DNA of 64,000 nucleotides from Marsupella aquatica. Its lineage: Eukaryota > Marchantiophyta. The DNA is taken from contig OZ316891.1 in NCBI GenBank assembly GCA_973895155.1, positions 28,396,001 to 28,460,000 of the forward strand, read 5' to 3'. This document shows, one piece after another, positions 12,797-21,819 of this stretch. The notes beneath the pieces were generated by a model. The model ran no database searches, had not been told where the DNA came from, and saw only the letters and a list, made by a program, of their open reading frames with translations. Made by a program: the position numbers and the translations under genes. Positions within the stretch are counted from its first letter, which is position 1. Each line of letters starts with the position of its first letter.

Positions 12797-15770
12797 ATGG
12801 AGGCAGAAGTTCTTGAAGAAAACCTAGCGCCCGATTGGATGAGAGGGGATGCTTACCCTATATATATTCCAGATGAGGAGAGACTTCCGTTGCCTCCAAG
12901 CAATGAGTTGCAGGGCCGTTTTGCAGCTTGGAATTCTGAGATTGAACAAGTCCATCCACTATTGAAAGGAAAGTCTGTACATGAGGTGGAAGAGGAGGCT
13001 AGTCGTATGAGGCTTGGAGAATCATTCTGTAGTTTTAATGAATTCGACCGGTGCTTGGATTCATGGAGTGTGCTGCATGGGAGAGTGAGCCATAGGTTCA
13101 AGACAAAATACAAGTTCAGAGTTAGAGTTTGTCGATTTGGAGCTGCCATTAGACCTCGTTGGAGAGGAAACAACTCAAATTCTGGTCCGGATTCTTTGTT
13201 TGGAACTGCAGGTCTCCATGAAATCCTGCATGAAACTGAATTCAATAATTCAATAGGATCCCAGAATTCAGGCCCAGATTCTGAGATCAAAACTGTAGGT
13301 CTCCATGAAGCGGATTTCATTCATTTAGCAGGATCCCAGAATGCAAGTCCAGATTCGCAGATTGAAATTGCAGGTCTCCATGAAGTTGATTTCATTAATT
13401 TGACAGGATCCCTGGAAGATTGTGGTGACAAAGAAAATACAGGGGAACTGCCACATAGTCCATTGCTCATCAATTCCAGAGCACCATTATAAGAAATTCA
13501 CGCCAATACAATGCACCAGTCCATGGGAACTCATAATAGCCGGAGGGAATTCGTGGCACATACTAGGGAGTGGATCCCAGCTAGTTTTCCACAGCGCCTA
13601 GCAGGAAGGGACAAGGTTCGAAGGCAATCAAAGACTGGAGCATGTGGACAGCAATGTAGGTTCTTGCCACCACAGGATAGTGATAACACTGAACTCATGC
13701 AGCCCTGCCCATTTCGAGTTAGGTGTCAACGTGAGAAGGATGGAAAGTTTACAATCACAGTATGTGATTTGCAGCATACTTGTCCAGGATACAAGCATAA
13801 GTGGCGAGGCCCTGTCCAAAAATCTGCATGGTTGGGTGAGACGCTGGCACCTCGAGTAGTGCTAAATGTCCAAGTGCCAGTGAAGGAGATGTTAAATGGA
13901 CTGAGAATGGACTACAAAAAGAGTTGCAATTACCATCAAATGTGGAGGGCTCGAGACCTTGTGCGAGACTGGTATCTGGGTGGCCAGCGTCAAAGTTTCC
14001 TCCTAATTCCTTCATTGCTGGATAGAATGAAGGATGTTGATCCAAATTGTGTAGTTGATTGGTCTAGTGTGGAAGGCGGTCGAGTTTTTAATCGAGCATT
14101 CATATGCCCTTCTGCGACCCGCACAGCTTTGCAGTACAGTCAACCTGTGGTCTGCATTGATGCGTGCCACACCAAGAATCGAAAGTATCCGATTCAACTC
14201 TTTGTAGCTACTGCACTTGATGGGAACTCCCAAGTAAACATTCTTTGTTATGCCATTGCCCCAGTCGAGAATACTGACAACTGGACATGGTTTTTGTCAT
14301 TGCTAGAGCAGTCAATTCATGGAATAGCAGACCCTACTATTCCAGTCATTTCCGATAGACAGAAGGGCCTACAAGCAGCTGTTAAAAATGTGTTCCCAAC
14401 AAAGGTTCACGGCCATTGTGCCAACCATTTGAGAGCCAACTTGAGGAAACGTCATGGCAAGGGAGCAGAACGAATCTTTCTGGCTTGTGTGTATGCTAAC
14501 ACCAAGAGACGGTAAGGCTAGTGCATGCTTTGTACAATCCAATTTTATACTTTCAATTTGAAGAACTTACAGAGATTGGCTAAGCTTATACATTGGCACT
14601 GACATGGATTGCAGGTTTGAATTGTTGCTGAACCACTTGTCAACATCGGTTACAGACGGAGCTAATGCAGTAAAGTACATCAGAGACATGGACGAGAACT
14701 TGTATGCCAGGCATGCATTCCCCTTGCCCCGTCTTGGGAAGGTTACCAGCAACCCTGTGGAGCAAGCCAACTCAGGTTTGCTTCCCATTAGGGAGTTTGC
14801 ACCTTTTAAAGTGCTAGTAGAGTTGTGGTATTATGTCCAAACTCACTACAACAACAAGGAAGCAGCTGCAATTGCAAGACAAGAGACCTATAGCCAGCAA
14901 GCATTGAAGCGATACACAACCAACTTGCAATCCTTTGGACAATGGCAAGTGCTAGATGATGGACAGAGTCAAGCAAAAGTTCAGACCACAGACCAACGGG
15001 AGGAGTATCTGGTCACATTATCACCAAAGCTCTCTTGCAGTTGTGTGGAGTTACAAGAAATGCTCTGGCCATGTGAACATATAATGGCTTGGTATGACAG
15101 GGATGGTAAAGACTTCACTCAGCTTTTCCACCACTGCTGGAAGATGTCTTCTTTGCGAAAGTTGTATGAGCCAAAGGTACCTTGTTTCCTGGTTTGTGAT
15201 TTGGACCCATCAGAGCACTGTCTTCCTCCTATTCCAGCAGTGAAAAAAGGCAGGCATAGGGTGGTGCGAATTGAGAGAGGCAACAGACCATCCACAACAG
15301 AAGATCTTGCACAGGATGAGTATGTGGATGAAGAGGGGAATTTATTCCGACAATTTCCAATTCAAGAAGACAGTCAGAGGATGGCACCCATGCAAACTGC
15401 ACAAACTACAGCTAGGTCTCACCAAGTTCCCACAGTAAGGCAGACACCAACTGGAACAACTAGGATGCCTCAAGTGAATCCTCATCAGTGCAAATGTTCT
15501 ATTTGTGGTCAAGTGGGCCACAACAAGAGAACTTGTCATGTGAACAGAGCAACAACAGGAACTCCACAAATACAAGTACCAGAAGACAATGGGGAAGCCT
15601 TGCATGACCATGCTCGACCGACTTCTCAGACAGTAAACCCATCAGGTCCATTTGCATATTCAGAAAGCTCAGACAATTCATGTGAGTCTGATAATGTGGA
15701 TACGTTGAACTCAGATGAAGAACCAAGTCAAGTCAGTGACATGGATCATTTCATTAGCATTGCAAAATGA
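12797..15770 (+). CDS. MULE transposase (MuDR-type, DDE core, SWIM and CCHC zinc motifs), one in-frame stop
   Basis: It binds the element ends and moves the element. Exons: 12797-14511 and 14615-15770; the 103-bp intron has GT/AG ends and phases agree. Order of parts: a MuDR-type N-terminal domain (LGESFCSFNEFDRCLDSW to RVRVCRF), three ~25-aa repeats containing PDS and GLHE, a Cys/His region (CPFRVRC to HTCPGYKHKWRGP), the catalytic core (Asp in CIDACHTKN, Asp in VISDRQKGL, Glu in TSNPVEQANS), a SWIM zinc finger (CSCVELQEMLWPCEH) and a CCHC knuckle (CSICGQVGHNKRTC). TAA at 13490-13492 interrupts the frame between the repeats and the Cys region, and the frame is open on both sides. It is either a disabling mutation or lies in an intron I cannot delimit; the second MULE has an intron near this point. 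I chose the ATG at 12797 over an upstream in-frame one because similarity to the second copy begins there. Confidence 0.85.
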
Positions 15771-15962
15771 GATAGCAAGAGAAGCTATAGGAGCATTTGA
15801 CCCACAAGATCTGTAGGAGAACTCATATTGCTGCGTGAGTTGCTGCAGCAAGTTAATGATTGTAACTGCAACCAAATTTTGACATCAAAATGAAATGCTC
15901 CAAATTTATTCCAAAATTGGCAAATTCAAATCACATGAGAGTTGCATTTGTGTCCGATGCCT

Positions 15963-16583
15963 CTACATGTCACCATTTCCACAAAATATCTCACAGCAAC
16001 ACACACATCTATAAACATGATGGCCAACATCATCTAAACCCAAGAATTCTATGTTCTGTCTGTGAAGTGAGTATGGGATGTATCCAGTGGTAGCCACCTC
16101 CCTGTCCATCCAATTCTCTGCTTGTAAGATAGACGTAAAAGACTTGTGTTTGGCCCCACTATACCTAGTGACTTGTCTGCCAGCCTCCTCCCAAGTCTTG
16201 TATATTCCAGGAGTTCTCCCTATGGCCACTGCATACCATTTTTGCTTTGAGCTCACTCCCAGGTTACAATTATATGGTCTCTTGATTGAAGAACCTAAAA
16301 AAGCGCTAGGTTTACTGCAAGAAGTAGACACTGAATGGGGACTCGGATCTCTGTGGAGATTCCCTTTGCCAGCTTCATTGTCCATAGGCAGGGGTCCTTC
16401 CACAACAGTCCCTAGCGATTCATGACTTGTAGAATCGAGTACAACAGGGAGTGGACGGATACGCTCCAACATGAGATGAACAAAACCAAAAATCGCACTA
16501 AGTACTCCTACAAGTGACCAGAGAAATGCACGAGCTGCAACCCAAAATTGGTTGCCCGAATCGTGCTCTGTTGCTTTAGCCAT
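15963..16583 (-). CDS. MULE accessory protein: N-terminal membrane segment plus RNase H1-type hybrid-binding (viroplasmin-like) domain
   Basis: The protein has 206 aa with ATG at 16583. Residues about 14-36 form one strongly hydrophobic segment (FWVAARAFLWSLVGVLSAIF and onward), a likely membrane anchor. Residues 115-159 match the RNase H1 N-terminal hybrid-binding domain, also called the Cauli_VI or viroplasmin fold: KWYAVAIGRTPGIYKTW, then QVTRYSGAKHKSF. In that family this small domain binds RNA/DNA hybrids or double-stranded RNA; there is no RNase H catalytic domain here. The gene converges on the transposase (193-bp gap) and starts close to the right inverted repeat, the position of mudrB in MuDR. 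A homologous ORF sits beside the second MULE (43238-43792). The function in transposition is unknown. An HBD-containing accessory gene in a MULE is new to me. Confidence 0.75.
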   Translation of the reverse strand: MAKATEHDSGNQFWVAARAFLWSLVGVLSAIFGFVHLMLERIRPLPVVLDSTSHESLGTVVEGPLPMDNEAGKGNLHRDPSPHSVSTSCSKPSAFLGSSIKRPYNCNLGVSSKQKWYAVAIGRTPGIYKTWEEAGRQVTRYSGAKHKSFTSILQAENWMDREVATTGYIPYSLHRQNIEFLGLDDVGHHVYRCVCCCEIFCGNGDM

Positions 16584-17007
16584 GAGCGTCCAATGCTCCC
16601 AACCAAACCTGCTATGCGTAGCCTTCCGTTTGGTGGAGGAAACCCTTTGAGTAATCAGCTTGGGACAGCAGAACGTCCGCTATCCTCCCCACAATGCAAA
16701 ACAGAGCAGCACCGATCCTCTCCCACTGCAATGCACCTCAATCGACCAACTCTTCGCCCCACAGCTAGCGCCTACGACCAAATTGTCTCCTAGCACAGCT
16801 TCGCAGCGCAGCGCAGCTTGACAGCGCAGCTTCATTGGTCTCCATGCAATCCGCTGCCCTCCCAACACGCACCTGCTGAATCAATAATAAACTCTACCTA
16901 AACCTGTAGCCAACAAAATGGAGTGCTTCGCATTTCAGACGAAGCGATGCTCTCCTCACAACAGAGCTTGGTCTCGCAGCACTTTGGCGAACAGCACAAC
17001 GCAGGGC

Positions 17008-17341
17008 AGGTTCAATGTAGAGCAAGGGCTTGTAGCTCTCAACGCAGCGTCGACATTTTGGATGCAATGGGGCCTGATTTTCTGGATGGGAAGTCCTGGA
17101 GCTCACTGCCCATTAGCATCCCAACGGGCCTTGAAGGCCGAAGGGGGAGTTCTGCTTCCCCTTTCCCATCGTCAATTTTCCCGGGTCCCATCCACGTAAG
17201 CTGTCAGAAATCTGTGCAGCCCGGGTTTTACACGCGAAACCCGTTCCAACTTCCTTTTGGGGTCCCACTGGGCAATTTTTGACTTTCTGGGTCTGGTCTA
17301 GTCGACAATTTTCCATGGAGGTCCCACCAAGCAAATCTCTC
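17008..17341 (-). repeat. MULE right terminal inverted repeat
   Basis: Inverted partner of 11984-12296, outer end GAGAGATTTGCTTGGTGGG on the minus strand. It is followed immediately by the second CAAGAGACGA. The stretch 16584-17007 between it and the accessory gene probably holds that gene's promoter; I see no further gene there. Confidence 0.85.
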
Positions 17342-18440
17342 CAAGAGACGATAAAGAATGCAGAATCGGAGATTGATAATGTATTGGGTGGGAGGAAACC
17401 AACCTTGGAAGACCTGAAACAGCTTCAGTAAGAGCCTTTTCCTCATTCTTTTTAGATATCAGACGGATTGTCTCCTCCTCAAAAGACTTGTTGGACTATT
17501 CTTGGACTTCGTGAATATATTGGGGATGAAAGTGAAGGATTATTTAAGTAATTCTCATTTGTTCAGTTTTGAATATATTTGCAATTAAGTCCACATTTTA
17601 ATCTCCCCAAGCTTGCAATTGCTATTTAAATCCAAGAGATTCTTGAATACATAATTATGTCGATGCTCCTTGTCTAGTATCCTATTCGAATGTGAAATGA
17701 TACGCCTTTAATATAAAACACAATGCTGACCGTCTAAGTTCTCTTTTGTGTTGTGATTGCGATCTAGGTACATAAGGCTCATTGTTGCCGAGTCGCTGCG
17801 TTTGTACCCTCAACCACCATTGCTCATTAGAAGCTAGGGCACTCGAACTCGAAACTATTAATTCCTGGTGAGTCCGATGTAGAGAAATTTTAATTCTTTA
17901 ATGAACTTTAGTTTACTTCTAGGTGATGGCACTCTTTTTGCTATGTGCATACTGTGGAGCTGTTGCATTAAATGGATGTGCAGGTAGAGATGGTTTGCAG
18001 TGGTGTACTGTCATGATCGTCACCTTAAACTGATTGGTGTTTGAAAGTATGCTGACCACTCCCTTTGTAATGAAACAGGTGGTTACAATGGCGATCCTAC
18101 TGGGTATCCACTTCCCAAACGAGCAGGTGTATTCATTTCCGTAGGTTTCATTTACAAATAATTTGTTTGTCCATCTTGATGGTCAGTTGAGAGACTGCAC
18201 TACCAGTATTCGTAGGACACTTAACCGGAGGAGAGAATTCGGTTTGTACTTATGAAATCATACCTGATCTTCGTTTTGGTCAGGTTTACGTACAATATTC
18301 ACCGGTCTCCATATTTCTGGAATGAGCCTGAGAAGTTAAACCCAGAGAGGGTTTTTGGAGCCCAAGCGTAGTGAGATTGATGGGTGGGCAGGATATGATC
18401 CCGCCCGCAGCCTAGGTGCATTTTATCGTAATGAGGTGAG

Positions 18441-19360
18441 TGCGGCGTGTAAGAGAACTTCTATCCTGAACTTGGAGGTCGTTTAAGTGAGACTGCCATG
18501 TGGGTGTTTTGGTATCTCGCACGCTCTTCCACAGATTATTCCTGGTGAAGGAGCGGGATCCTACAGGGGATCTAGTGAGAAGCGAGTAGGCACACAAACA
18601 ACAAAAGTACGGCCCAAAAAACGCCAAGGAATCCACAGGCACCCGCGTTGGTAGCAGCAAAAGCACATTAGTATCTGGGCACACTGAAAGCTCCTAGACA
18701 CCCCCAATGGGAAAAGCGAGATGGAAGAGACCTTTCCAAGTTGGGCTCAACTCGAGGGGCAATAAGTGGGAGTGAGTGAATTAAATTGGGGGTGGGGAGC
18801 ACAGGAGGGATTGTGAGTATTAGCTGCAGTGCGTGTCACTATGTCTAAGGAAGCAGCTGAGAAACTAGATACTCCTCACACTATGTGAGGTTTCCTGGTC
18901 CATGGTTTTACTAGAAAATGAACCAGGGCGAATCAAAATAAACAAAGATTCATAAATTACGTAGTCCACTCGGACCGTAACCAACTTATTCAATTGCACT
19001 TACTACCACTTCCAACGGAGGCAGATCCTTCCCGCCATTTCATAAACGGACGAACACAAAAAGGCTAGGAACTGCATTGAGTATTATAGTGTTAGAGACG
19101 ACAGTACTGGTAGATACTCATATTAGTGAATCTATTTTTCACCGGATAGACCTCACTCTTGCCACCACCATGCAGCCAGGAGAGCTTGGCAGCGTTCCTT
19201 TGCCTAAACGTCGTCTCCTATCAAGTTATCAAGTTGTAGTTCGACATCAACCAGTTTCGCACTAAACCTGGCGGAGGACGCATTTACATGCACTCTTCCT
19301 TTTACATGCCCTTATCACATTTTCAAACATTTACTTATGTACTTGCGCGGTCTCCAATAG
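18441..19360. other. Intergenic, nothing recognised
   Basis: Follows the last P450 fragment. No open frame with family motifs and no clear repeat. Confidence 0.3.
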
Positions 19361-19596
19361 TTTCTGAGACTTCTGATAATTAAAATATATCAGCATAAAA
19401 GTTGCATGCATGTAGCTTTCAGATAGAAATAGTATATCACTATTTACATATTTGCACGCTTATTTTTCCTTATCCAGTCAATGAATTGATACAAATCATA
19501 TAAATCCAGCCAATAAAAATTAATAAATCACGTAAATCACACCCTCCTATTCCGTAGTGCTTACTACAGGGCAATTAAGAGATCCCAACCAGAACA

Positions 19597-19618
19597 GCTC
19601 TGATACAATGTTAGAATT
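19597..19618 (-). other. Copia-type LTR end / primer-binding-site-like junction downstream of RING-CH copy A
   Basis: On the minus strand, CAATTCTAACATTGTATCAGAGC resembles the common plant copia boundary in which an LTR ends in ...CA and is followed by the initiator-Met tRNA primer-binding site. Copy B has the same junction at 56545-56566. No gag or pol gene follows. Confidence 0.45.
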
Positions 19619-19796
19619 GCCACAATAGAATTGAGATAAAGTGAACCGCATAAACCAGGTTCTTATACATGATTCCTATAGCCCAGGTGATCGACTGGCA
19701 GCGGGGAGCTAATGCCCTCACAATTCCGTGGTTCAAGTGCGGCTAATTCTGTCCATTCCATCGTTCAAGGGCGGCAAATTCTGTCCCATCTAAATA

Positions 19797-20357
19797 TCAG
19801 AAGTAGACCCAACGGGTCAGTTCCAACACCCTATTGAGGTGTTCAACTTGCAGATTGGCCTGTCCGGCAACACGAGCAGCAATGGCATTGACTTCATCCA
19901 TAGTGAGGAAGGCGGTGGCCTCCACTTCATCCAAAAATTGGTCTTCCACTTCGTCCACACCATACCCCGCTTCTCCCCAAAAACTCTCCGCTTCTTCTAA
20001 TTCATTAATCACGTACTCCACTTCAATTTGGCCCAGATGGTTGGCCACCACTTGGGGAGGACCAGCTTTGTAGCCATTTCTGTAAGGCTGTTGGCAGATC
20101 TCACACAAAGTATTTATTTTTGTGTGGCACCAATCCTGGAGACATTTTTGATGGACGTACTTGATCGAACCGAAGCAAGAGCATGGACTGTCAAGGTTTC
20201 TGAGCTCGTCCTCGTCGTGACAAATTCGGCAAGTGGCAAAGACGCCTGTCTCCGTAGTGCTCGCTTCACTAGAACTATCGACCCTAGTTCCATTGCGCCC
20301 CAATGAATTGTCTGACAGCAGCTGGGAAGCCGATGGAATGTCGTTCGAACTGTCCAT
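19797..20357 (-). CDS. RING-CH (RINGv) domain protein, copy A
   Basis: The protein has 186 aa from ATG 20357, a start conserved in the other copies (MDSSND). The C4HC3 RING-CH finger reads CRICHDEDE, then SPCSC, VHQKC, W and CEIC, spaced as in MARCH-type E3 ubiquitin ligases, which bind an E2 through this finger. Unlike most plant RING-CH proteins, no membrane segments follow. The C-terminus is acidic (IEVEYVINELEEAESFW). It lies head to head with broken copy C. The whole ~1.6-kb unit (19370-20960) is repeated as copy B on the other strand. An upstream in-frame extension lacks an ATG. Confidence 0.75.
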   Translation of the reverse strand: MDSSNDIPSASQLLSDNSLGRNGTRVDSSSEASTTETGVFATCRICHDEDELRNLDSPCSCFGSIKYVHQKCLQDWCHTKINTLCEICQQPYRNGYKAGPPQVVANHLGQIEVEYVINELEEAESFWGEAGYGVDEVEDQFLDEVEATAFLTMDEVNAIAARVAGQANLQVEHLNRVLELTRWVYF

Positions 20358-20564
20358 GTTTCCCACGTACTTCGTACTTCGTGGAAGAGAGTAGCTTGTC
20401 CTACGGGAGAGAAGGTAGTTGTCAGAGTGTGTGTCCGTTCTGAGCAAAGTCGTTCGTAGGCTTGGCACTCAAATCTTCAGAAGAGCTAATTTGGAGGAGC
20501 AAGAGAAGCAGCAACGCCAAAATGTGTTTGCACAAGTATGCCAGGAGTAGGGCCTCCACATACT

Positions 20565-20760
20565 CTTAAATGCTGCCCAATCGCCCTACTTGTCAATAGT
20601 CAATACAACCTAGATTCTGCACTCCACGTACTCGTTGCTCAATCGCCCTACTTGTCAATAGTCAATACTACCTAGATTTTGCACTCCACGTACTCGTAAA
20701 TGCTGCTCAATCACGCACCCTAGTTGTCAATAGTCAGTGCTATCTACTCACTTCAGCCTC
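20565..20760 (-). repeat. ~60-75-bp tandem repeat upstream of RING-CH copy A
   Basis: Three diverged units share CAATCGCCCTACTTGTCAATAG-like text and CTGCACTCCACGTACTCG. The same repeat, with two units, precedes copy B (55500-55620) and copy E (62180-62310). It lies where the promoter or 5' UTR should be. Confidence 0.65.
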
Positions 20761-21064
20761 CTGCTGTAGCTAGCTAGTAGTTGCATGTTCGTCTATTTCA
20801 CTCATCCAAAAGGAGCCATCCATTGGGTACACTAATGAAACGGCAGGCCTGAAATTTCAGTGTGAACGTACCTGAGTGCAAATGTAAGGTTTGCTTGATT
20901 GAACTGTGCCCAAAATGTCATTAGACACTCAATAATTAACATTCTGGAACGGAAGAGCCAACCGGTACTAAAGCCCAGACAATTTTTAATTATATTTAAA
21001 AAAAAAGAAATTTTAGAATGTCCTTATCTTGGCTTCGTCCTTGAAGTAGTTGACTGGCTAGCTA

Positions 21065-21816
21065 TATAGCACTGACTATTGACAAGTAGGGGATTGAGTA
21101 GCATTTAAGTGTAGCAGGAAGGACCTATTCCTGGAATGCTAGTGCAAACAAATTTTTGCGTTGCTTGTTCTTTGGCTCTAAAACAACTATCTTGCTCCTC
21201 CAGAAATTTCTGAAGATTTTGAGAGTCCTTTCTACAAACAACTCTGCTCAGAACGGAGATACTCTGACCACTACCGCGTAGGACAAGCTACAGACTCTCG
21301 ATCATAGACGAGTTGTGGAACATGGATAGTTCAAACGATAGTCTATCCGCTTCTCGGCTCTCTGACAATTCATTGGGGCGATATGGAACTAGGGCTGATA
21401 GTTCTAGTGGAAAGTGCACTGCGGAGGCAGCTGTCTTTGTGACTTGCCGAATTTTGTAGCAATGAGGACAAGCTCAAAAACCTCGATAGTCCATGATCTT
21501 GCTGTGGTACGATTAAGTAGGTCCATCGAAAATATCTCCAGGATTAGTGCAATGTGACAGTAAATGCTATCTGCGAGATCTGCCAGCAGCCTTACAAAGC
21601 TTGTAATCCATCTCTTCTTGAGCTGGAGGCCAAGCTTGCCAAGCTTGACACCCAAATTGCCAATTTCTTGGCCGAACTGCGGGAGGTCTCGCGATTCCGC
21701 ACTACGGCTCAACTGGACGCTGGCTATGCCGGCTAATGGTGCCCTACTACAAGCGAATACTGTCCAACTGGTAGCTGATCTGCAAGCTGAAATTGAAAGC
21801 CTAAGATCGAGGCACT
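21065..21816 (+). pseudogene. RING-CH copy C, broken
   Basis: The conserved upstream flank (GCACTGACTATTGACAAGTAGG at 21067) and the ATG at 21322 are present. The finger is disrupted at ACTTGCCGAATTTTGTAG, where the frame is lost and a stop appears, and further bases are missing before CEICQQPYK. The 3' part has an open, leucine-rich heptad-like stretch (LLELEAKLAKLDTQIANFL) absent from the other copies. It is divergent to copy A, so the pair forms an inverted duplication. Confidence 0.7.
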
Positions 21817-21819
21817 GAA

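Larger units (their letters stand above)
11984..17341 (+). mobile_element. Mutator-like element (MULE) with long inverted repeats, transposase and accessory gene
   Basis: The element is 5358 bp. Both ends start GAGAGATTTGCTTGGTGGG in inverted orientation, and the perfect direct repeat CAAGAGACGA (11974-11983 and 17342-17351) is the target duplication, within the 8-11 bp usual for Mutator elements. Inside, a transposase reads rightward (12797-15770) and a second gene reads leftward (16583-15963), so the two converge. This is the layout of maize MuDR, where mudrA and mudrB each start near a terminal repeat. The exact target duplication and well-matched ends suggest a fairly recent insertion. 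Confidence 0.9.
11114..18440 (+). pseudogene. CYP97-type cytochrome P450 (carotenoid hydroxylase) pseudogene split by a MULE
   Basis: CYP97 enzymes are plastid P450s that hydroxylate carotene rings in lutein synthesis. Fragments in order: a Ser/Ala-rich, acid-poor possible transit-peptide exon (about 11114-11270, donor GTACGT); the I-helix exon (about 11779-11893) with [20 protein letters not shown]; after the insertion, EIDNVLGGRKPTLEDLKQL (17342-17427); the K helix AESLRLYPQPPLLIR (from 17768); GYNGDPTGYPLP (from 18079); and HRSPYFWNEPEKLNPER with a downstream GWAGYDPARSLGAFY (from 18284). Lesions: TGA in place of the expected Trp codon at 11865, TAG at 17835, a GTAC insertion frameshift near 18288, missing exons between transit peptide and I helix, and no haem-binding Cys region. 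The MULE at 11984-17341 lies inside an exon: reading across the target site restores a collinear P450 frame. The transit-peptide assignment is the least certain part. Confidence 0.8.

Noticed and set aside
13628-14233. Minus-strand frames opposite the MULE transposase
   Set aside because: Shadows of the transposase exon, which has clear catalytic and zinc motifs on the plus strand.
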